From Nocardia sp. NBC_00508 (GTDB taxonomy: Bacteria; Actinomycetota; Actinomycetes; Mycobacteriales; Mycobacteriaceae), in contig NZ_CP107852.1 of assembly GCF_036346875.1 (NCBI RefSeq), positions 4,712,001 to 4,776,000 of the forward strand: 64,000 bases of DNA, given 5' to 3'. Positions 1-9,000 of the stretch are shown here, piece after piece (position 1 is the stretch's first letter; the number at the start of each line of letters is the position of its first letter). A program made the translations under genes and the position numbers. A model generated the notes under the pieces. It was not told the DNA's origin. It saw only the letters and a program-made list of their open reading frames with translations, and did not search any database.

Positions 1-1
1 T

Positions 2-3000
2 GGAGAACTCGCCGAGCTGGGTTGGGCGCCGGTGGCGGATCTGGGGCAGCTGGATGCCGAGATGGATCCGGACATGCCCGCGAACGGTGTGATCGACCTC
101 AACGCGATCGTCACCGACGGCGGGGACGGTCCGCGGCTGGGTGCGTCGTTCGCCTTCCCCAGGGGGCTGTTGTCCCGGGAGCGGGTGCAGGAGCTCGCAG
201 ATCTGTGGGTCGCGGCGCTCGCCGCACTGGCTCGGCACGCACAGCGGCCGGATGCCGGTGGCCTGACACCGTCGGACCTGCCGCTGGTCACGGTCGGCCA
301 ATCGGATATCGACGTATGGGAACGGAATTACCCGGCGCTGTCGGACGTGTGGCCGCTGTCGCCGCTGCAGTCCGGCCTGCTGTTCCACGCGCTGATGGCC
401 CAGTCGGGTGTCGATGTGTACATCACCCAGGCCAGGGTCGACCTGGGCGGCGGCTTGGACGTCGAGCGGCTGCGGGCGGCGGCGCAGGCGGTGCTGGACC
501 GCTATCCGAACCTGCGGGCCGCGTTCGTCACCGATGCCGATGGTCAGGCCGTGCAGCTGGTCATGGACCGGGTCGAGGTGCCGTGGCGCGAAGTCGATCT
601 GACGCACTTGCCCGAGTCCGAGCAGTCGGCGCAGCTACAGCGGTTGGTCGCGCTGGAGCGCGAGACCCACTTCGATATGTCCGCGGCGCCCCTGATGCGG
701 TTCACCCTGTACCGCACGCAAGGAGGGCTTTCCGGACCGGCGAGCGGCGACACGGGCGACGTTTCCGGGGAGAGTGCCACCGAGCCGCAGTGGCACCTGG
801 TGATCACCAGCCATCACATCCTGCTCGACGGCTGGTCGAACCCGCTGCTGCTGCGTGATGTGCTGGTGCTGTACGCGACGCGCGGTGATCGGTCCGCGCT
901 GCCGCGGGTGACGTCCTACCGCAACTTCTTGAGCTGGCTGGCCGGCCGGGATCAGGAAGCGTCGCTGAAGGTGTGGGCGGAGGCGCTGTCCGGCGTGGAC
1001 GAGCCGACTCAGCTCGCGCCGCAACCGCAGACGACCGAGCACTACGAGATCGGGAAGCGGATCACCGAGATCGACGCCGACGGCGCCCGCCGGATCACCG
1101 GCCGCGCCGCCGAACTCGGCGTCACGGTGAACACTCTGGTGCAGGCTGCGTGGGGCATTCTGCTCGGGCGGCTCACCGGTCGCGGCGACGTGGTCTTCGG
1201 CGCGACGGTGTCCGGCCGTCCGGGCGAGCTGACCGGCGTGGAGTCCATGGTGGGCTTGTTCATCAACACGCTGCCGGTGCGGGTGCGCGTGGACGATCGG
1301 CTGACGGTCGGCGAGTTCCTGGAGCGGCTGCAACGCGAACAAGCCGGGCTGCTCGACCACCACTACGTGGGTCTCACCGATATCCAGCGGGTCGTCGGCG
1401 CCGGCGCGCAGTTCGACACCTTGCTGATCTTCGAGTCGTACCCGATCGACCGGGACGCGATCGCCGCCGTCAGTTCCGTGGACGGCATGTCGGTGACCGG
1501 TGTCGGTCTCCGGGACGATACCCACTACCCGCTGACCATGCTGGTGCACTCGGCGTCGACGATCGAGCTTACGTGGAAGTATCTGGGCAGCCGGTTCACC
1601 GCCGACGAAGTGGAAGCCCTCGCCGCACGGCTGCTCGGGGTGCTGGAGGCACTGGTCGGTGATCCCGGTGCACGGGTCGGCGCGATCGATATCCTGCTGA
1701 TCAGCGGCGAGCGGGATCGAATCCTGCGCGAGTGGAACGACACCCGGCATCCGGTCGAACCGGAACTACTGTTGGACGGCTACCGCCGTGCGGTACAAGC
1801 GCATCCGGACAAGGTCGCGGTGATCTACGAGGGCCGCGAGCTGACTTACCGCGACTTCGACGAGCGGGTCAATCGACTTGCGCGCCTGCTGATCTCGCGT
1901 GGAGTCGGCGCGGAGTCCCTGGTGGGGCTCGCGGTCCGTCGTTCGCTGGATCTGGTGGTCGGCATGTATGCGATCATCACCGCGGGTGGCGCCTACGTGC
2001 CGTTGGATCCGGATCATCCGGACGAGCGAATCCAGCACGTCCTGAACACCGCGGAACCGGTGTGCGTGATCACCACGACGGCGGACGCCGTCTCCGTGCC
2101 GGACGGGATTCCGGTGCTGTCCATCGACACCGAGGATCTGGACGGCTTCGACGGTGCCCCGCTGCGTGCCGAGGAACTGTCGCGACCGGTGCGTCCGGAC
2201 AACCCGGCGTACGTGATCTTCACGTCGGGCTCCACCGGCCGCCCGAAGGGGGTCGCGGTATCGCACGGCGCGATCCACAACCAGATCACGTGGATGCTCG
2301 CCGAGTACCCGTTGGGCGTCGACGACGTGTACTTCCAGAAGACCGCCACCACCTTCGACGTCTCGCTCTGGGGCTATTTCATGCCGTTGCGGGTCGGCGC
2401 GAAGCTCGTAGTAGCCACCCATGATGGCCACCGTGACCCGGTCTATCTCTCAGAAACCATTGCGGCACAGCGCGTTACCGTCACAGACTTCGTCCCCTCG
2501 ATGCTCGCGGTGTTCGCGGCCCACACGGCGGCGGATGCCGTCTCGACCCTGCGGCATGTGTTCGCGATCGGCGAGGCGCTGCCGCCGGAGACGGTCGCCG
2601 CCCTGCGCGCGATCTCCGATGCCGCCGTGCACAACCTGTATGGACCGACCGAGGCCGCGGTGTCCATCACTTCCTGGCAGGCGTCCGGCGGCGAACGCAC
2701 CAGGGTGCCGATCGGATCGCCGCAGTGGAACAGCCGCGTCTACGTGCTGGATTCGCGGTTGCGACCGGTGCCGGCGGGCGTTCCCGGTGAGCTCTATCTG
2801 GCGGGTGACCAACTGGCCCGCGGCTACGTGGCCCGCCCGGACCTGACCTCGGATCGGTTCGTGGCCGACCCGTTCGGAGGAGTTGGGTCCGGGGGCGAAC
2901 CCGGCGCGCGGATGTACCGGACCGGCGACCTGGTGGTCTGGCGTGAGCCGGGTCGCTCCGTTGGCGCGGCTCCGGCCGGACTCGGTGAGGGTGTCGCGGA

Positions 3001-6000
3001 ATACGGCGTTCTGGAATACCTCGGCCGCACCGACTTCCAAGTGAAGTTCCGTGGTCAGCGCATCGAGCTCGGTGACATCGAATCGGCACTGCTCGAGCAG
3101 CCCTCGGTGAGTCAGGCCGTTGTCGTGGTGGTGCCGTCGGAGCTCGGCGATCAGCTGGTGGCCTACGCGGTGCCGTCGCCGGGAGCCAGCATCGATCCGG
3201 CGCAGCTGTTGCCTGCGCTGGCGCGGACGCTGCCCGCCTACATGGTTCCGGCCACGGCGGTGGAGTTGGCCGCCTTCCCGCTCAACACCAGCGGCAAGCT
3301 CGATCGCAAGGCATTGCCTCGGCCGACGTTCACCGGCAGGGAGTTCCGGGCGCCGTCCACCCCGATCGAGGAGATCGTGGCCGGGGTGTTCGCCGACGTG
3401 CTCGGTGCGGAGCGGGTGGGTGTCGACGACGACTTCTTCGCCCTCGGCGGCAACTCGCTGGTCGCCACCCAGGTCGTGGCCCGGCTGAGCGCGGCGCTGG
3501 ACGCGCGGGTGTCGGTGCGGACGCTGTTCGACGCACCGGTGGTCGCCGAACTGGCGGCGGGCATCGTGCCGGGCTCCGGTGTTGCCGCGAGTCGCCCACC
3601 ATTGACCCGGGCCGCGCGACCGGATCTGGTGCCGCTGTCGCTGGCCCAGCAGCGCATGTGGGTGCTCAATCAGGTCGATACCGAGTCTCCGGCCTACAAC
3701 CTGCCGTTCGCGCTCCGGCTTGCCGGCGCCCTCGACGTGCCCGCGTTGCGGCAGGCGGTAGTGGATGTGCTGGAGCGGCACGAAGCGCTGCGCACGCGGT
3801 TCCCGGTGCACGGCCAGGACGAGGCGCCGCACCAGGAGATCCGGTCGGCCGCCGAAACGCTGCCGGACGGGCTCGAGGTCGAGACGGTCATCGCCGCCGA
3901 TCCAGCATGGGTCGCCAAACTGTTGTCCGCGGGTTTCGACGTCACCGAGCATCCGCCCGTGCGGATCCGGTTGTTCGCCGGCCCGGCCCCGGACGAGCAC
4001 CTGCTCGTCTTCGTCGTGCATCACATCTCGGCGGACGGTTCCTCGCTCGCGCCGCTGGCCAGGGACCTGGTGACCGCCTACCTGGCGCGGATCGCCGGCA
4101 CGACGCCCAACTGGGCGCCCCTGACGGTACAGTACGCTGACTTCGCGGTCTGGCAGCGTGCGGTCATCGGTACCGAAGATGAGGAGAGCTCCGTGGCCGC
4201 AGAGCAGTTGGCATACTGGCGGCGGCAGCTCGCCGGTGTGTCCGCGGCGTCGCAGCTGCCGTTGGACCGCCCCCGCCCGGCGATCGCGTCCCTGCGCGGC
4301 GCGTCGACCGGCGTCGTGGTGCCCGCGCAGGTGCACGCGGGTATGGCCCGCATCGCGCGCGAGCGCAATTCGTCGCTGTTCATGGTCGTCCATGCCGCAT
4401 TGGCAGCGCTGCTGGCCCGGCTGTCCGGCGGCTCCGATATCGCGATCGGCACGCCGATCGCGGGTCGCGGCGCGGCCGCCCTGGACGACCTGGTCGGCAT
4501 GTTCGTCAACACCTTGACGTTGCGGACCGAGGTCGATCGCGCCGCCACGTTCGCCGCACTGGTCGACCAGGTTCGCGAGACCGATCTTTCCGCCTTCGCC
4601 AACGCGGACATCCCGTTCGAGCGGGTGGTCGAGGCGGTTCTCCCCGCTCCGGTCGGTGCGGGCAATCCGCTGTTCCAGGTGATGCTGTCGTTCCAGAACA
4701 CCGAGCAGCCGTCGCTCGAGCTGCCGGGACTGACGGTCTCGGCGCTGCAGCCCGACGAGGTGGTGGCGAAATTCGATCTCCAGGTGATCATCGAGCCGCG
4801 CCACCGTGCGGACGGTACGCCGGACGAGCTCGTCATCGTATTCACCTACGCGACGGATCTCTTCGAGGAAGCGACCGTACAGCGGCTCGGTTGGCGGTTC
4901 GAGCGGATTCTCGCGGCGGTCGCTGCCGATCCGCGCGCGGTCATCGGCGAGATCGACATACTCGGCGCCGCCGAACTCGTCCCGGCACTGACCGCCCCGG
5001 TCCGGCCCGCCCGGCCGAGCCCAGCCGAGCAGGCCGGCGTCACGATGCTGCCGGAGCTGCTGGCCGGTGCGGTGGAGAACAATCCGGATGGCGTCGCGGT
5101 GGTCTATGCGGACGCCTCGACGCGGTTGTCCGAAATGGAGTATGTCGACCTCGACGATCGGTCGACCCGGCTGGCTCGGCTGCTGATCGCCCGCGGCATC
5201 GGCCCGGAGGATCTGGTCGCGATCGGCATTCCGCGGTCGCTCGACTCGGTGCTCGCGGTGTGGGCCATCGCCAAGACCGGTGCCGGGTTCGTACCGGTGG
5301 ATCCCAACTATCCCGCGGACCGGGTCGCGCACATGATCTCGGATTCGCATGCGGTGCTGGGACTGACGATCGCCGAGGTACGCGCGGATCTGCCCGGCGA
5401 ACTGGAATGGCTGGTCATCGATGCCGACGATGTCGATCGACAGCTCGACGACTACTCGGCCGCGCCGGTTGCCGACGTGGATCGCACCCGGCCGTTGCGC
5501 GCGGAGCACCCGGCCTACGTCATCTACACCTCCGGATCGACCGGTAAACCCAAAGGCGTGGTCGTCACCCAGGCCGGGCTGTCGAGCTTCTGCGACGAAC
5601 AGCGCGAGCGCTACCGGGTCACGAGCACCTCACGCACACTGCATTTCGCGTCGCCGTCCTTCGACGCGTCGGTGCTGGAACTGCTGCTGGCAATCGGCGG
5701 AGCCGCCACCATGATCGTGGCGGCGCCGACCGTCTACGGCGGCGCGGAACTGGCCGCGCTGCTGCGCCGGGAGCGGGTGACGCATGCGTTCATCACCCCC
5801 ACGGCTCTGGCGTCGGTCGACCCGACGGGCCTGGACAAGCTTCGCGTCGTGATCGCCGGTGGTGAGGCGTGCCCGCCGGATCTGGTCCAGCGCTGGACTA
5901 TTCCGATCGCCGGGCGCCGCACCCGCGAGTTCTACAACGGTTACGGGCCGACCGAGACCACGATCATGACCAATATCAGCGCGCCGCTGGTGCCGGGCGA

Positions 6001-9000
6001 GGCCGTCACCATCGGCGGGCCGATCCGCGGCATCACCGAATACGTGCTGGACCAGCGGCTGCATCCGGTTCCGGACCTGGTCGTCGGTGAGCTCTACATC
6101 ACCGGGGCGCAGGTGGCGCGGGGATATCACGAGCGACCCGCGCTGACGGCCGCACGGTTCGTGGCGAACCCGTTCGACCCGAGTGCAGCGCGGCTGTACC
6201 GGACCGGCGATCTGGCCAGGCGGACGGCCGACGGTCGGCTGGAATATGTCGGTCGCAACGATTTCCAGGTCAAGATCCGCGGGTTCCGCATCGAACTCGG
6301 CGAGATCGACGCGGTCCTCGGGTCCAACGACTCCGTCGACTTCGCCGTCACCATCGGGCACAAACTCCCCACTGGCGCGACGATTCTCGTCTCGTACGTG
6401 CACGCCGCTGCCGGCGCGATCGCCCGGCCGGACGAGCTCGTCACGTTCGCCGAACGCAGCCTGCCCGCGCACATGGTGCCCACCACCGTCATGGTGCTGG
6501 ACGAGATCCCGCTGACTCCGGTCGGCAAACTAGACCGCGCCGCGCTGCCCGTGCCGGTGCTGCAGGCCAGGGAATTCCGGGCGCCGTCCGGGCCACTGGA
6601 AGAACTGGTCGCGGGCGCCTTCACCGATTTGCTCCACGCCGCGACGCCGGTCGGCGCCGACGACGACTTCTTCGAGTTGGGGGGCAACTCGCTGATCGCC
6701 ACCCGGCTCATCGCCCGGCTGGGGGCCGCACTGGACTCCCGGATCCCGGTGCGGTTGCTCTTCGAGGCCTCGACGGTGGCCGCGCTCGCGGCGCGCCTGG
6801 GCGAGGCTTCGACCGGGGCGGGCCGTCGGCCATTGACCGCCGGTCCGCGCCCGGAACGGATTCCGTTGTCCTTGGGGCAGCAGGGCATGTGGTTCCTCAA
6901 CCGCCTCGACACCGCTTCGGTGGCCTACAACGTTCCGCTGGCGGTGCGGTTGAGCGGTGCCCTCGACACGGACGCGCTGCGGACGGCGATCGGGGATCTG
7001 GTGGCCCGCCACGAGATCCTGCGCACCATCTATCCGCACTCGGATTCCGGTTCAGCGCAGGGCCCCGCAGCTCCTGTGCAAGTGATTCTGCCTGTGGCAC
7101 AGGCGGTTCCGCAGTTCGAGATCCGGGCCGTAGCTCCGGCGGAGGTGGCGGACGCCGTCGTCGGCTTGGCGAGTACGGTCTTCGACCTCACTACCGACAT
7201 GCCGGTCAGGGTGGTGCTGTTCGATCTGAGCGGCGCGGCGAATTCGGGTCACTCCAGCGCGGCACCCGAGTACGTGCTGGCGATGGTGGTGCACCACATT
7301 GCCGCTGACGGGTCATCGATAGGCCCACTGACCCGGGATCTGATGACCGCGTACGCGGCTCGCTGTGCCGGGGAGATTCCGACATGGGCGCCATTGCCGG
7401 TGCAGTACGCCGACTACAGCATGTGGCAGCGCGACCTGCTCGGCGCCGAGGACGATCCGGAATCGTTGGCGGCCAAGCAGATCGCCTACTGGAAGCAGGC
7501 TTTGGCCGGGCTTCCGGATCAGCTCGACCTGCCGTCGGATCGACCGCGTCCGCTGACGCGCTCCTACGCCGGAGGCCTGGTGGCGGTGCGCATCGATGCC
7601 GAAACCCACCGTGCGCTGACGGAATTGGCGCGAACCGAAGGCGCGACGTTGTTCATGGTCGTGCACACGGCCCTGGCGGTGCTCCTGGCGCGGTTGTCGG
7701 GCACCGACGACATCGCGATCGGTTCGCCGGTTGCCGGGCGGGGCGAGGCGGTACTGGACGACCTGGTCGGCATGTTCATCAACACCCTGGTGTTCCGCAC
7801 ACGATACGACGCCGGGGAAACCTTCACCGACCTGCTCGGACGGCAGCGCAAGACCGATATCCAGGCGTTCGCGAATGCGGACGTGCCGTTCGAGCGGCTG
7901 GTCGACGCGCTGAAACCGGTCCGGTCGACGGCGCGGCATCCGCTGTACCAAGTGGCACTGTCGTTCCAGAATATGGAGCCCGTCGCGCTGGAATTGCCGG
8001 ACCTCACCATCTCGAGCCTGGATATCGGCGCCGAGGTATCGCAGTTCGACCTGCATTGGATGGTGGGCGACGCCTACGACGGTGCGGGCGCGCCCACCGG
8101 GATCGGCGGGGTGGTCAGCTACGCCTCCGACATGTTCGACCAGGACACCGTGCAGGGCTTCGTCGACCGGTTCGTGCGCCTGCTGTCCGCGATCGCCCAC
8201 GACCCCGCGGCGGTGCTCGGTGACATCGATGTGATCGATCCGGCCGAACGAGTGCGGCTGCTGTCCGACGCCGCCGACACGGCCCACCCGGTGTCGGCGC
8301 GTCTCCTGTTGACCGGCTTCCGCCGTGCCGTCGCCGCGACACCGGACGCGGTGGCCGTGGTGCACGACGAGACCGCCTGGACTTATCGGGAATTCGACGC
8401 GCGCGTCAACCGCTTGGCCCGGTATCTGATCGGGCAGGGGATCGGTCCCGAGTCCGTGGTCGCCATGGCGCTGCCGCGTTCGCCGGAATTGCTGGTCGCG
8501 ATGTACGCGGTGCTCAGCGCGGGCGGTGCGTACCTGCCCCTGGATCTCGATCATCCGGCCGGGCGGATCGGGTATGTGCTGGAAGTGGCCGAGCCCGTGT
8601 GTGTGCTCACGGACAACGGCGATCCGGTACCCGTATCCGGGGTTCCGGTGATCGATGTCGACGCTCTGGACCTGTCGGCCTATTCTGCCGAACCCGTCGC
8701 CATGGGTGAGTTGCGTGCACCTCTGCACGCGGACCATCCGGCGTACGTGCTGTTCACGTCGGGGTCGACCGGTCGGCCCAAGGGCGTGATGGTGTCGCAC
8801 GGTGCGATCACCAACCAGATCGAATGGATGGCGGCGCAGTATTCGTTCGGGCCGGACGACGTCTACCTGCAGAAGACGGCGACTACGTTCGACGTGTCGC
8901 TGTGGGGTTTCTTCGTTCCGCTGTGGGTAGGTGCGCGACTGGTGCTGGCCGCGCCGGGCGGTCAACGGGATCCGGGGTACATCGCCGATCTGATCGCCGC